A DNA stretch of 64,000 nt from Rhodohalobacter sp. 614A (GCF_021462415.1 NZ_JAKEDS010000001.1:62001-126000); one strand, 5' to 3'; counted from the stretch's first letter, positions 24,863 through 34,592 are shown. Program-made: numbers and translations. Notes: a model not told the origin generated them from the letters alone.

Positions 24863-25768
24863 TCAATTTTCAAAAAATCCGGCTTCCAGCAGATCATTTT
24901 TAAGGGATAAACTCTCTTCTTCAGAAATCTTTTTAAATGGTAACCGGCATGGCCCGCAGTCCAACCCTATCAATTTCATAATCTCTTTTCCCCCACGAAC
25001 ACCCCCTCCGTATTTGATAATTATCTCGACAATTTTTACAGAGAATTGCTGCTGTTTTCTCACTTTAGCCATATTGCCCTCCTTAAAAGCTGCCATCAAT
25101 TCGGTATAAACCGGTGCCATGTAATTATACGTGCTGCCTACTGCAGATTGAACACCCATTCCCAGTCCACACATTAATATTTCGTCTGACCCGAATAAAA
25201 GTTCGAAACGCCCATCACTAACTCTGATCGATTGCTGCAAGTCCATCATATCGGAATGAGTATATTTTACCCCTGCAAAATTTGGAATAATCTTCCCTGC
25301 AATTTCTAAAATCTTGGAGACCGGAATATTCACACCGGTCATAGAAGGAATGTGATAGTAGTAAAATGGCAGGTCTGAAGCCGCCTCTGCAATGGGTTGT
25401 AAGAAATAGAGAAGTTCAGAAGCTGTCTGAGGTTTAAAAAAGAAAGGAGCCATCGCTGCTGTGGCATCTGATCCAATCCCGGAAGCATATTTTGCCAATT
25501 CTGCACTTTCCGACTGGCACACTCCACCTACATGGGCAATTATCTTGAGTGCACTTTCTGAACATTTTGCCCATTCTTTCATGACTGCTTTCTTTTCCTC
25601 AAAACTTAATGAAGCCCCTTCTCCGGTAGTTCCGCAGACAAAAGCACCACTCACCCCACTTTTTACTAACCAATCTCCATACTTTGGAATCACTTCGTAA
25701 TTGATAGCTCCTGCCTGATCCATGGGTGTAAAAGGTGCCGCTATTAAGCCGTTTAAAAAATTTTCCAT
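24863..25768 (-). CDS. nanA: N-acetylneuraminate lyase (DHDPS/NAL superfamily)
   Basis: Cleaves N-acetylneuraminate to N-acetylmannosamine and pyruvate in the cytoplasm. Class I aldolase barrel, 301 residues, with GTTGEGASL (46-54) binding the pyruvate carboxylate, Tyr138 in FYYYHIPSMTGV and Schiff-base Lys168 in FAGVKYTHSD. The Arg that marks dihydrodipicolinate synthase after the YNxPS motif is replaced by Met-Thr, and the C-terminal GLDCGPCRLPFKKISEEE block is typical of NAL rather than DapA. It stands 77 bases upstream of the broken cupin gene and downstream of the regulator and Kelch-symporter, giving the locus its sialic acid assignment. No ManNAc epimerase or kinase is in the window. 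Confidence 0.88.
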   Translation of the reverse strand: MENFLNGLIAAPFTPMDQAGAINYEVIPKYGDWLVKSGVSGAFVCGTTGEGASLSFEEKKAVMKEWAKCSESALKIIAHVGGVCQSESAELAKYASGIGSDATAAMAPFFFKPQTASELLYFLQPIAEAASDLPFYYYHIPSMTGVNIPVSKILEIAGKIIPNFAGVKYTHSDMMDLQQSIRVSDGRFELLFGSDEILMCGLGMGVQSAVGSTYNYMAPVYTELMAAFKEGNMAKVRKQQQFSVKIVEIIIKYGGGVRGGKEIMKLIGLDCGPCRLPFKKISEEESLSLKNDLLEAGFFEN

Positions 25769-25928
25769 ATCTAAATGTTTCTTCGGTTTATGTGTTGAAA
25801 TTTCATGGTCCCCTTCATTAACAATCCGCGATTTTAATCCTATAGTGAACTGATATTATGCTTCTCAATCCTTTGAACCTTAGTCACTTAGAGATGCATA
25901 AGAAGAGTGTATTATTTGCTATTTTTTT

Positions 25929-26003
25929 CTAAATATCTTTTCGTTCTACCCTAATTTCTGCTTGCTTTTGCAGAAGTAATTTTTCTTCCTTCTTATTATT
26001 CAT
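25929..26003 (-). CDS. Possible 24-residue small protein
   Basis: ATG at 26003 begins 3 bases after the stop of the Kelch-symporter and the frame ends with TAG at 25929. The product MNNKKEEKLLLQKQAEIRVE plus four residues is short, charged and probably helical. No family is recognised. The rest of 25769-26005 shows nothing. Tight spacing is the only support; it may be chance. Confidence 0.2.
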   Translation of the reverse strand: MNNKKEEKLLLQKQAEIRVERKDI

Positions 26004-26005
26004 CC

Positions 26006-28717
26006 CTACTCTTTGGGAATTGGAAACGAATTCCTGTTTGTCTTTCTTTGACCGTAAATTGTCAGGCGTGAGATATCTTTTTCATTTGTTGATATAACCA
26101 GGCTGGCCAGATATCCGATTATAAAACAGGAAACAAATCCTGTTGCGGCAAACAGTAAAAGGTGTACAGCCCCGGACTGACTGATCCATATTTGCACAAA
26201 AATACTGCCGGCTAACCCGATTATAGCTCCTACTCCATTTGCCCGTTTGGTTAACAATCCTAAAAAAAAGAGTCCGCCGATACCTCCTAAAATCAACCCT
26301 AAAATTCTCTGGAATTCATCCCAAAGTGACTTGATATCCCATGTGGCCATCATCAACCCTACTACGATCCCTGCGATCCCTAAAACAAATGTGGCAATAC
26401 GGGCAAGTTTTAGTCCGTCCAGTTTATCCGACCAGTCAAACCGAAAATGTATATCTACGACATAAGCCGTTGCGGCTGAGTTCATACTGCTGCTAAGAGT
26501 AGACATCGCAGCCGCAAAAATTCCCGCTATCAAAAGCCCCACAATTCCCGGCGGCATCTGTGTATAGATAAACCAGGGGAAAATGGAATCGCCACCTGTG
26601 ATTGTCGTACTTAAAAGCAGGGGATTTTCCTTATAAAACACATACAATGCCGTTCCAACGAAAAAGAAAATCAATGTACCGGGAATCGTCAGCAGCGCAT
26701 TCGTCCAGAGACTTTTTGCAGCCATTTTTTCCGTTTCGGTACTTACGTATCGCTGTACCATCGTCTGATCTGTTCCGTATGTCGTCAGATTCACGAACAG
26801 TGCAGAAATCACTAATGTGAGAAGAGTTGGATTTTGAAGATCTGTACTTGCCTCTCCCAAGCTGAATTTGCCATCTGCCATCCCTTTTGATATGATTTCA
26901 GTAATCCCTCCATCAACTCCCTGGGATATCAAAATCAATGCAAGAACAGCTCCACCCAAAAGAACAATTACCTGCAAAGCGTCCGTCCAGATCACCGCTT
27001 CAATTCCGCCAAGCATGGTATAAACAAGACTAAAAATTCCCATCATACCAATACAGAGATAAATATCGATACCGGAAACAACATTCAGCGCAATGGCCGG
27101 GAGAAAAAGAACCACTCCCATTCTGCCAATCTGAAACAGGATAAAACATATACTTGCAAATAACCGGGCTGCTACGTTAAAACGTTGTTCTAAATATTCA
27201 TACGCCGTTGTAATGTCCAGCTTCCGATAGAAAGGAATACAAACCAATATGACAATAGGTGCCACCACAATAATTCCAATATTAATGATAGTGTAACTCC
27301 AGTCTGTAGCGTATGCTTTGGCGGGAATTGCCATAAATGTGATTGCACTCAAGGCAGTTCCAAAAATACTCAATCCTACCAGCCACCATGGAACCCGTTT
27401 GCCTCCACGGAAAAAATCATTTGTATTTTTTTGGCGTTTAGAAAAGATCCAGCCTATCCAGATTAACACCCCGAAGTATAGAATAAGAACGATTGAATTT
27501 ACCCATCCAAAACCCTTTCTGAATTCCAGGAACTCGCCTCTGATCACATCCGGCGTTCGTATTCCCGGCTTTATTTCTCCGCTGGTGAGAAAAAGTCCAT
27601 TCTCTGTTGGAATCAGGTTAGAAGTTACCGGAAGATGAAAGGAAACATCATCACTTTTGGTGATGGTATTTGTAATGGTATGATAAAGAAAAATACTGCG
27701 ACTAAACCCCGGATGATTGTTGAGCTTATCATTTATTTTGGTCCGCAAAACTTCTATAGAATCCCTGGTCTGAGGAGAGATTGAAGTCTGGCTTAAAGAA
27801 TCGATTTCCTTTTGAAGGTTAATTCTCTCCATAAATAAGGAGCCATCATCCCCTCCCACTAATAAAATATGATTTTCTCCGGATGCGACCGCCGTACCAG
27901 CCATGATGGAAAAACCAAAATCGTCCGGCGTTGAAAGAGGTTTCCACGAGTTTAAACGTGGATTGTAGACATACCCATCTGTCAGGATTTGAGTAGGAGT
28001 ATCCGGGCCGAAATTTCTTCCGCTAAAAAGATAAAATGAATTATCAAATCCGTCACTTTGTCCCGCTGAAACTGCAAATGCTCTCGGTGGACCGGGCCAG
28101 GGCGCAAGCGCTTTCCATCCGTCAGATTTTTTTTGGAGATCGAGAACAAAAAAATGATTGGTTGCGGCGGCATCTTCCAGCGATTCTTGCCCACCTGCAA
28201 TATAGATTTTCTGATCAATAACCGTGCCGGTCATATTGGTTAACGGAACCGGAAGAGTTGGCCACTTTTCGAAAACCAGCTTTTCTTCTTCATCAAAATG
28301 CATCAGGTAAACATCACTTAAAACCCTTTCTGTATTCTCTCCTCCAATAAGTAATATTCCTTCAGGAAGTGTAATTGACTCCCCATACCCCATTTTTTTT
28401 GGCAGAGCATTTGGCATTACAGACCAGTCTTTGACTCCATCCAACGGCAAAACATATACATCGGCCCAGTAGTGTTTTGTCCCACCTTCCCATGGGAGAG
28501 CATCTGGAAAATTTGCTCCCCCCGCAATAACAAGACTATTATGAATCACACCTGCATAAGCTCCTGCCAACCCGGGCTGACTATTATTACCGGGGACTGG
28601 GGGAAGTGAAGAGTGGACAGACCAGGTTATGGATTTTGCTTTCTCATTCTCAGATTGGCTTCCAAAAAGGGGCTGGCATATGAAAAAAAAAGCAAGAGAT
28701 AAAAATGCTACTTTCAT
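26006..28717 (-). CDS. Kelch mutarotase-like domain fused to sodium/solute symporter (copy 3)
   Basis: 903 residues. Signal peptide (MKVAFLSLAFFFICQPLFGS), Kelch propeller to about 395 with LVIAGGANFPDALPWEGGTKHYWADVYVLP and ILLIGGENTERVLSDVY, a very good match in style to permuted NanM mutarotases, and including a charged helical insert (INLQKEIDSLSQ...EVLRTKINDKLN). Transporter from about 403: VNSIVLILYFGVLIWIGWIF, NDFFRGGKRVPWWLVGLSIFGTALSA, sodium-site helix AAAMSTLSSSMNSAATAY. Gene follows gntR by 24 bases, so the regulator, this transporter and probably nanA form one operon. Of the three copies this one is best placed to be the sialic acid importer. Confidence 0.87.
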   Translation of the reverse strand: MKVAFLSLAFFFICQPLFGSQSENEKAKSITWSVHSSLPPVPGNNSQPGLAGAYAGVIHNSLVIAGGANFPDALPWEGGTKHYWADVYVLPLDGVKDWSVMPNALPKKMGYGESITLPEGILLIGGENTERVLSDVYLMHFDEEEKLVFEKWPTLPVPLTNMTGTVIDQKIYIAGGQESLEDAAATNHFFVLDLQKKSDGWKALAPWPGPPRAFAVSAGQSDGFDNSFYLFSGRNFGPDTPTQILTDGYVYNPRLNSWKPLSTPDDFGFSIMAGTAVASGENHILLVGGDDGSLFMERINLQKEIDSLSQTSISPQTRDSIEVLRTKINDKLNNHPGFSRSIFLYHTITNTITKSDDVSFHLPVTSNLIPTENGLFLTSGEIKPGIRTPDVIRGEFLEFRKGFGWVNSIVLILYFGVLIWIGWIFSKRQKNTNDFFRGGKRVPWWLVGLSIFGTALSAITFMAIPAKAYATDWSYTIINIGIIVVAPIVILVCIPFYRKLDITTAYEYLEQRFNVAARLFASICFILFQIGRMGVVLFLPAIALNVVSGIDIYLCIGMMGIFSLVYTMLGGIEAVIWTDALQVIVLLGGAVLALILISQGVDGGITEIISKGMADGKFSLGEASTDLQNPTLLTLVISALFVNLTTYGTDQTMVQRYVSTETEKMAAKSLWTNALLTIPGTLIFFFVGTALYVFYKENPLLLSTTITGGDSIFPWFIYTQMPPGIVGLLIAGIFAAAMSTLSSSMNSAATAYVVDIHFRFDWSDKLDGLKLARIATFVLGIAGIVVGLMMATWDIKSLWDEFQRILGLILGGIGGLFFLGLLTKRANGVGAIIGLAGSIFVQIWISQSGAVHLLLFAATGFVSCFIIGYLASLVISTNEKDISRLTIYGQRKTNRNSFPIPKE

Positions 28718-28741
28718 GGAAACCTAATCCAAATATAAGTT

Positions 28742-29494
28742 CTAACCCGTTGCTTTGTTTTTCTTTAGATTTTCGCCGTTTTTGCTTGCTTTTAAAAACT
28801 TGCTATATGGAGCAAAGTGTTGTTCCATTCCTTTCCGGAGTCCCTCTTTATCTTTGTTTTTAATATATGACAACAAATCCTGATGGGTTATCAGAGCATC
28901 TTTTTGAAGTAACTCTCTATTAATAGGCTCAAAAAAGTCTTTGAACTTATCCCTGATAAATAATGATACCGGATAGATAATCTCCTGGAATTGCATGATG
29001 CTTTCATTTTCCGTGATTTCATATAATTTGGAATGAAATGCATTTTCACTTTCAGCTTTATAGAAGTTGAGCTCGTAGCTACCCCCTTCTTCCACAATTT
29101 TTTCGAGATCAGCAATATATTTATCGTTTACATTGTCGATAATGCTACTGCAAATCCCTAGTTCAAGAGCTACCCTAAATCCCAGAAGATTAATAAGAGA
29201 CTGTTCCCCCAAAATCATTGGATCGGTTACGCGTTGCAGTCCTCCGAACATATGGGGTTCACTTAGAACCATCCCTCTTCGTGTTCTTGATTCAACCACG
29301 CCAAGCATTCTCAATCGGCTCAAAGCCTCTCTTAATACACTTCGTGAGACGCCAAGCGCCTCCGATAATTCATTTTCATTGGGCACCGAATCGCCCACCT
29401 TCATATTATTTTGGGCGATGTATTCGAATAGTTTTTTCTCTACCTGGTCAACCAAAGTGACCGCCTGGTTTTTGATTTTTAAATCCATAGACAT
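28742..29494 (-). CDS. FadR-subfamily GntR transcriptional regulator
   Basis: 250 residues. Winged helix at about 12-80 (KLFEYIAQNNMKVGDSVPNENELSEALGVSRSVLREALSRL, then VVESRTRRGMVL) and an all-helical FCD effector domain at about 95-230 (LINLLGFRVALELGIC, AFHSKLYEITEN, HQDLLSYIKNKDKEGLRKGMEQHF). It heads the operon with Kelch-symporter copy 3. An operator of the FadR-type geometry lies 9 bases upstream of its start, indicating autoregulation, and equal sites lie upstream of three other units. Inferred to be the functional counterpart of NanR, with a sialic acid or a derivative as inducer. An in-frame ATG at 29488 is an alternative start. Confidence 0.88.
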   Translation of the reverse strand: MSMDLKIKNQAVTLVDQVEKKLFEYIAQNNMKVGDSVPNENELSEALGVSRSVLREALSRLRMLGVVESRTRRGMVLSEPHMFGGLQRVTDPMILGEQSLINLLGFRVALELGICSSIIDNVNDKYIADLEKIVEEGGSYELNFYKAESENAFHSKLYEITENESIMQFQEIIYPVSLFIRDKFKDFFEPINRELLQKDALITHQDLLSYIKNKDKEGLRKGMEQHFAPYSKFLKASKNGENLKKNKATG

Positions 29495-29502
29495 ATATAT
29501 AT

Positions 29503-29519
29503 TATTTGTATAACAAATA
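29503..29519. promoter_or_regulatory. GntR/FadR-type operator upstream of gntR
   Basis: TATTTGT-ATA-ACAAATA, perfect 7-base arms with a 3-base centre. It ends 9 bases before the gntR ATG, so binding would block RNA polymerase or ribosome entry: a typical autorepression layout. Confidence 0.75.
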
Positions 29520-29702
29520 TTGGAAATTATACCTTTAAATCAAAATAATTGGTTCAAATAATCCCTCAAAAATCATTGGGTATTATTAAGTGCAGTTCTC
29601 TTCGACCGTAATTTTTTGATTTATTCTACGCTTACAAAGTAATAAATAGCAAGCAGTTAAGGTAGGCGCTACTGTATGCTTGGTTTTTCATTCGAACATA
29701 AA

Positions 29703-29735
29703 AAAATCCCGGTCCATGTCATTGACCGGGATTTT
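29703..29735 (-). terminator. Intrinsic terminator of the sialidase-kinase-fucI operon
   Basis: Twelve-base exact arms AAAATCCCGGTC and GACCGGGATTTT around a 9-base loop. A run of seven A on the plus strand (29700-29706) makes the T-tract for minus-strand transcripts. It is 67 bases past the fucI stop and separates the two sugar loci. Confidence 0.85.
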
Positions 29736-29801
29736 GGTGCTTGTCTGTCAAACATGGGTTACTTATTGACAGTTTTCCAGCTACGGATTTCTCTCTGGTT
29801 G

Positions 29802-31616
29802 TTAATGGGATTTGCCAAATACAGGCCCAAAATTACCACAGGCCCTGTAGTCGGCGCTTTCAAGATCGCTGGTTCCAAAGGCCGCCCACGCACTCGGACG
29901 GAAGACCCTTTGTTCGGGTACATTGTGCATCGATACGGGAATTCTCAACATCGAGGCCAGGGTGATAAACGCATCCCCGACATGCCCATAATTGATTACT
30001 CCGTGATTGGATCCCCAGTTGTTCATCACCGAATAGACATCTTTGAATGCTCCTTCATCGGTCAGGTTGGGCACAAACCACGTGGTGGGCCAGATCGGAT
30101 CGGTTCTTCTATTTAATGTTTTGTGAACATCGCCCGGAATATCCACGGTAAATCCTTCGGCAATTTGCAGAACAGGTCCCAGCCCTTTCACCAGGTTGAT
30201 CCGCGTCATGGTTACCGGCATTTCCCCCTGCGTACAAAACTGGGAGGAATATCCCCCTCCCCGAAAATATTCCAGGTTAGCCGGACACCATCGCGTGGCG
30301 TCCAAACAGGCTTCGGCTTCTTCCGGGGAAATGTCCCAATAAGGCTTCATCACAGAGGCTCCGTTTTCTTTTAGGCGGCCGGTACCATCCAGGGTCGCAG
30401 AACCGGAGTTTAAAAAATGAATGATTCCCCCGGAGGCTTTGCCCTCAAGTTCGTGCCCGGTCACCCGCTTGACAGATTCCGGACTCCAGTAGGTTCGGAT
30501 ATCTCCAAAGATAGAGGCCGAGTTGGTCATCAAATGCCCCAGCAGCATACAGACGGCATTGAGTGTATCATTCTCGGTGGCCACTACAAACGGCTCCCGG
30601 ATTCCATTCCAGTCGAACGACGAGTTGAGGATTGCTTCCGAGAAGTCGCCGTTGGGAAAGTGATCCGTCCACTGCCGTTGTCCCTGGAATCCGGAGGCAA
30701 TGGCATTATGGCCTAACGCTTCTTCTTCATAGCCCGCCTCATTTAACGTTGGATTGCCAATCATCAAATCGCGGATGATGAGGGTCATCTTGACCACGGT
30801 TTCCCAATTCTCATCCTTTTTCTCCCGGCTCTGCTGAATGGCTTCTGCATTGATATCTTCGCCTTCTTTGCAGTACTGTTTTACCCATTCCATTGCCAAA
30901 GAGAACTCCTGTTGATCATAAATCTCTTCGTTCATCCGGCGGGTTAATTCCGACATATCCACCGCCTCGCACCTCATCCCGAAATAATCCTCAAAAAAAT
31001 CTTCCTGGATCATCGAACCCACAATCCCCATGGATACCGAGCCGATCGACAGGTAGGATTTTCCACGAACTTCAGCCACGGCCAATCCTGCCTTTACAAA
31101 AAGAAGCATTTTCTCCTGTACATCTTCGGGAATCGTCTCATCCCCGGCATCCTGGACTTCGCTTCCATAGATGCTAAACACCGGAAGACCTTTTTGCTCG
31201 TGAGCGGCTTTGGTGGCTGCTAAATAAACCGCCCCGGGACGCTCACTTCCGTTAAATCCCCAAATGGCCTTGGGATACCAGGGGTGCATATCCATGGTTT
31301 CCGAGCCATAGCACCAGCACGGGGTCACCGTCAGGGAAACGCCCACTCCTTCTTCCTCAAACTTCTGAGCAGCTCTTGCTGCCTCAGCCACGCCGCCGAT
31401 ACAGGTATCGGCAATCACACACTCCACCGGCAAACCATTGGAATGAGTGATATTCTCCGTGATAAAGGCCGCCGCATTTTTGGCCATGTTCATCGTCTGC
31501 TCTTCCAGGGACTCACGGACTCCTCTGCGACGTCCATCAATTACAGGGCGAATCCCGACCTTTGGCGTTCTGCCGATCACTCTTTTCTGCCCTTTCTTAC
31601 CTTCACTTATCTTCAT
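29802..31616 (-). CDS. fucI: L-fucose/D-arabinose isomerase
   Basis: 604 residues, near the 591 of the E. coli enzyme, with the family's landmarks: [20 protein letters not shown] near the start, [28 protein letters not shown], and the active-site blocks [18 protein letters not shown] (Glu) and [16 protein letters not shown] (Asp), with a His in NYGHVGDAF near the C-terminus. Interconverts L-fucose and L-fuculose and, in characterised members, D-arabinose and D-ribulose, using Mn2+. Last gene of an operon with a sialidase-like protein and an FGGY kinase (52-base gap). Six sampled lines count 54 percent G+C against 47 percent in six lines from neighbours, a mild hint of separate origin. Confidence 0.93.
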   Translation of the reverse strand: MKISEGKKGQKRVIGRTPKVGIRPVIDGRRRGVRESLEEQTMNMAKNAAAFITENITHSNGLPVECVIADTCIGGVAEAARAAQKFEEEGVGVSLTVTPCWCYGSETMDMHPWYPKAIWGFNGSERPGAVYLAATKAAHEQKGLPVFSIYGSEVQDAGDETIPEDVQEKMLLFVKAGLAVAEVRGKSYLSIGSVSMGIVGSMIQEDFFEDYFGMRCEAVDMSELTRRMNEEIYDQQEFSLAMEWVKQYCKEGEDINAEAIQQSREKKDENWETVVKMTLIIRDLMIGNPTLNEAGYEEEALGHNAIASGFQGQRQWTDHFPNGDFSEAILNSSFDWNGIREPFVVATENDTLNAVCMLLGHLMTNSASIFGDIRTYWSPESVKRVTGHELEGKASGGIIHFLNSGSATLDGTGRLKENGASVMKPYWDISPEEAEACLDATRWCPANLEYFRGGGYSSQFCTQGEMPVTMTRINLVKGLGPVLQIAEGFTVDIPGDVHKTLNRRTDPIWPTTWFVPNLTDEGAFKDVYSVMNNWGSNHGVINYGHVGDAFITLASMLRIPVSMHNVPEQRVFRPSAWAAFGTSDLESADYRACGNFGPVFGKSH

Positions 31617-31668
31617 AGTATTATTCCTTTCGTTGCTATTTATATTTCTTTATCCGGCCCCTGAAAAA

Positions 31669-33342
31669 TCATGAAGAAAAATCACTCTCCTTCATAAGTT
31701 CATTGTAGGATCTTTCATCCTCATACATTTTGTGAAAGACTTTATATTTTAAATCGTGATATTTCTTCACCAATTGATTCTTGTTGGGTTCGATGATCTT
31801 CCCCCGATGATTCATGGAAAACATCGCTTCGGTTACATTTTCATAAGTCCCCGAAGCTACAGAGGCCAATACCGCACTGCCAAGCAGAACGGCTTCAGGT
31901 TCTTTCGGAAGAATAATTTTGCAACCGCATATATCTGCATGTTGCTTTAAAAAAATCTCGTTTTTCGTACCTCCTCCCGTCGCCGAAATCTGATCAATCA
32001 CATATCCTTGCTTGTTCATCTCTTCGATAATATGACGAGTTCCGTACGCCACAGCTTGTATTGTTGCGAGGTATTGCAGGGCCAGGTCATCCACAGTGGA
32101 TGAAAGTTTCAATCCGACCATTCCGCCCCGCAAAGAAGCATCCGCTCTGGGAGATCGATTTCCATGGAAATATGGGAGCACGTGTAATTCTCTCGTCAGC
32201 ATACCGACATCTTTCAAACTCATTTTGTTTGCAAGAGCTTCCAGCCGGTTATTTAACAATTCATAGACGGTGTTATCTTTTTTTTCAGCTTCTTCCTTTA
32301 AATCATTTGCGTGGTTTGATGAAAAAATAACGTGATCAACCAGAGCGCCGGTAGCCGATTGTCCGCCTTCATTCAGCCACATTCCGGGAATCATGGCTGA
32401 ATAATACGGTCCCCAGACCCCATCGATAAATCGTGGTTTTTCAGAAACTGCCATGTGGCAACTGGAGGTGCCTCCAATCAAAGCGATCTGGTTGTCGAAT
32501 GATGAGCCATTTTCTGTCATTCCAAGAAGTCCCAATCCACCGGCGTGTGCATCGATAATCGAAACACCAACAGGAGTGCCGGCTATCAATCCAAGATCTT
32601 CAGCCGATGTTTCGGTAAGTCCCTTACCGACCGGTTCTCCCATCGGGCGAATTTTAGTGCCTATTCTTCTATATCCTTCATCAGACAGATCTTCAAGACC
32701 AATTTCTTGGAAAAAAGAATTGTCCCATGAGCCAATACTTGCTGATGAGTCCGAATCTTCATGAGCGAGATAGGTCCACTTACACGTAGTAGTACAAGCC
32801 GAACGGACATCTTCGCCTGTAGCCCTGAAAACCAGATAATCAGGCAGATCAAAAAAGCGGGTGGCTTTGTTCCAGGTATCCGGTATATTACGCTTCAGCC
32901 ATAAAAGTTTAGGCGTTTGCATTTCCGGGCTGATCACACCTCCCACATATTTCAAAACATCATGCCCCATTTGGTTGATCTCTTCGGCTTCTGTCTTTGC
33001 CCGATGATCCATCCATACAATAATATTCTGTTCATTTTCCTTATCAGGACTTACGGTCAGTGGTTTATTTTCGTCCCCTAAAACCACAAGAGAGCAGGTT
33101 GCATCGAATCCAATTCCACCTATAGATTCAGGTTTGATATTCGCTTCATTTATCGCTGTTTTTACAGAATAGCATATCGCTTGCCAAATATCTTCGGATG
33201 ACTGCTGAACAAAGTCTGCCTCTGGCCGCCACATCTGAATTTTTTTACTGGCCTGAGCCAGCATCATTCCTGACTGATTAAAAATTCCAGCCCTTGCCGA
33301 ACCGGTTCCAACATCGATACCTATAAAAAACTTCTCGTTCAT
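31669..33342 (-). CDS. FGGY-family pentulose kinase, D-ribulokinase type
   Basis: 557 residues. Order and wording of motifs follow the pentulose-kinase branch that includes human FGGY (D-ribulokinase): [111 protein letters not shown], and [18 protein letters not shown]. Expected reaction: ATP-dependent phosphorylation of D-ribulose to D-ribulose 5-phosphate. With fucI this gives a route from D-arabinose to the pentose phosphate pathway; acting as L-fuculokinase is the alternative. Cotranscribed with the sialidase-like gene upstream (12-base gap) and fucI downstream. Confidence 0.85.
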   Translation of the reverse strand: MNEKFFIGIDVGTGSARAGIFNQSGMMLAQASKKIQMWRPEADFVQQSSEDIWQAICYSVKTAINEANIKPESIGGIGFDATCSLVVLGDENKPLTVSPDKENEQNIIVWMDHRAKTEAEEINQMGHDVLKYVGGVISPEMQTPKLLWLKRNIPDTWNKATRFFDLPDYLVFRATGEDVRSACTTTCKWTYLAHEDSDSSASIGSWDNSFFQEIGLEDLSDEGYRRIGTKIRPMGEPVGKGLTETSAEDLGLIAGTPVGVSIIDAHAGGLGLLGMTENGSSFDNQIALIGGTSSCHMAVSEKPRFIDGVWGPYYSAMIPGMWLNEGGQSATGALVDHVIFSSNHANDLKEEAEKKDNTVYELLNNRLEALANKMSLKDVGMLTRELHVLPYFHGNRSPRADASLRGGMVGLKLSSTVDDLALQYLATIQAVAYGTRHIIEEMNKQGYVIDQISATGGGTKNEIFLKQHADICGCKIILPKEPEAVLLGSAVLASVASGTYENVTEAMFSMNHRGKIIEPNKNQLVKKYHDLKYKVFHKMYEDERSYNELMKESDFSS

Positions 33343-33354
33343 AACTCTTCAGAA

Positions 33355-34536
33355 TTAGTTGTAAATATCAGGATTCACGATGGTCGCTGCGATGTATCGA
33401 TACGGTTTTGCACCTTCTTTAAGAGCATTATTCCAATAATAGATAACTACAAGATTTCCATCTTCCCGCTGAACCATTCTCGGGTAACCAACATCTTTGG
33501 TCGCACCATCTCCGCTTCGCAGCGTAATTTCGTTACTCCATGTTTTACCATTGTCTTCACTCAACCGAAGCTGAACTCTCGATCCGTAATCACTTCGGAA
33601 AATGTATGCCAGTGCAAGGCGACCGTCATCCATTTTTACCAGTGCCGGTGGCGAGCCTCCATTTCCTGTATCAAATGCGGGATTAGGTTCTTCAGTCCAG
33701 GTAGCACCATTATCGGTTGACCGAAAAGCTTTCAGAAAATCGCGGCGGGGTTCCGGTTCTCTGCTTCGCATTACCGTATACAATTCCGTATCGGATAGCC
33801 GAACAGTTGACGGCATGATATTAAATCCTTCCGGCTCTCCACCGATGTAGGACACTAACTCCCAGTTCAGTCCACTATCAGTCGTTTTGGTGTAGACAAC
33901 CTGGCCTTCACGCCCGTTTTCTTTCCCGACATTCATAAACGCACTCAATTCCTGCGGACCTTCCACAATGTAATCTGTTCGGGTGGCCACACCTGGAGTA
34001 TCCAGATTTGGAAATTTGTAAGGGCCGTTCCACTCTTTTCCGCGATCCATGGAATAGTAAAATGTGGACGGACCATTGTGATAGTTGTCGCGCATAAATG
34101 TGATCACAAACCCTGAATCTGTAAAATCTTCAATGGGTTCCGCAAGATCTACTGGCTGATCGGCTTCATCTTCCGGTATCTTATGATCAAATGCGATCCC
34201 CGTCTGTCCCTGTTCGTAAGCATCTTCTATCGTCCACGTTTCACCTCCATCAAGACTACGCGCATATTTATTCTGAGCTGATTCGCGGTTGTATGAATGG
34301 AAACCATCAGTATCGAGATGTTCTGATTCCACAAATCCAACAAGAATTTCATCCTCCCAAATCCAGATACCATTATTCGCCGGCCAACCTGCAAAACGTC
34401 CTTCCTTGTAGTAAACTTTCAGATGTTTTATGCCGGACACTTCTTCATTATCTGTTGAAATATCAGCCTTCTGCGTACATGAAATGCTTGCAAAAAGGAT
34501 TAGTATCGTAATGAAGTATTTACTTTTTCTGTGCAT
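33355..34536 (-). CDS. Sialidase-superfamily (Asp-box) lipoprotein
   Basis: 393 residues with lipobox FASISC (Cys20). Blade signatures: SLDGGETW, SMDRGKEW, TTDSGLNW, STDNGATW and SEDNGKTW. The mature protein starts with a conserved EGRFAGWPANNGIWIW block, seen in orphan Asp-box proteins of polysaccharide loci rather than in GH33 sialidases; FRIP is absent. First gene of the operon with the D-ribulokinase and fucI, directly behind a LacI-type operator (34546). The context suggests that it releases the pentose or deoxysugar which the two cytoplasmic enzymes then convert, so its specificity may well not be sialic acid. Confidence 0.7.
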   Translation of the reverse strand: MHRKSKYFITILILFASISCTQKADISTDNEEVSGIKHLKVYYKEGRFAGWPANNGIWIWEDEILVGFVESEHLDTDGFHSYNRESAQNKYARSLDGGETWTIEDAYEQGQTGIAFDHKIPEDEADQPVDLAEPIEDFTDSGFVITFMRDNYHNGPSTFYYSMDRGKEWNGPYKFPNLDTPGVATRTDYIVEGPQELSAFMNVGKENGREGQVVYTKTTDSGLNWELVSYIGGEPEGFNIMPSTVRLSDTELYTVMRSREPEPRRDFLKAFRSTDNGATWTEEPNPAFDTGNGGSPPALVKMDDGRLALAYIFRSDYGSRVQLRLSEDNGKTWSNEITLRSGDGATKDVGYPRMVQREDGNLVVIYYWNNALKEGAKPYRYIAATIVNPDIYN

Positions 34537-34545
34537 GATTTTTTG

Positions 34546-34559
34546 TGTAATCGTTTACA
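34546..34559. promoter_or_regulatory. LacI-family operator
   Basis: TGTAATCGTTTACA, 10 bases upstream of the sialidase-like lipoprotein ATG and downstream of the FG-GAP gene. Identical to sites at 48274, 48504 and 56172. Marks a promoter for the sialidase-kinase-fucI operon. Confidence 0.8.
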
Positions 34560-34592
34560 AAATCAGTTATGTAGATCTTTTTTTATTAATCA

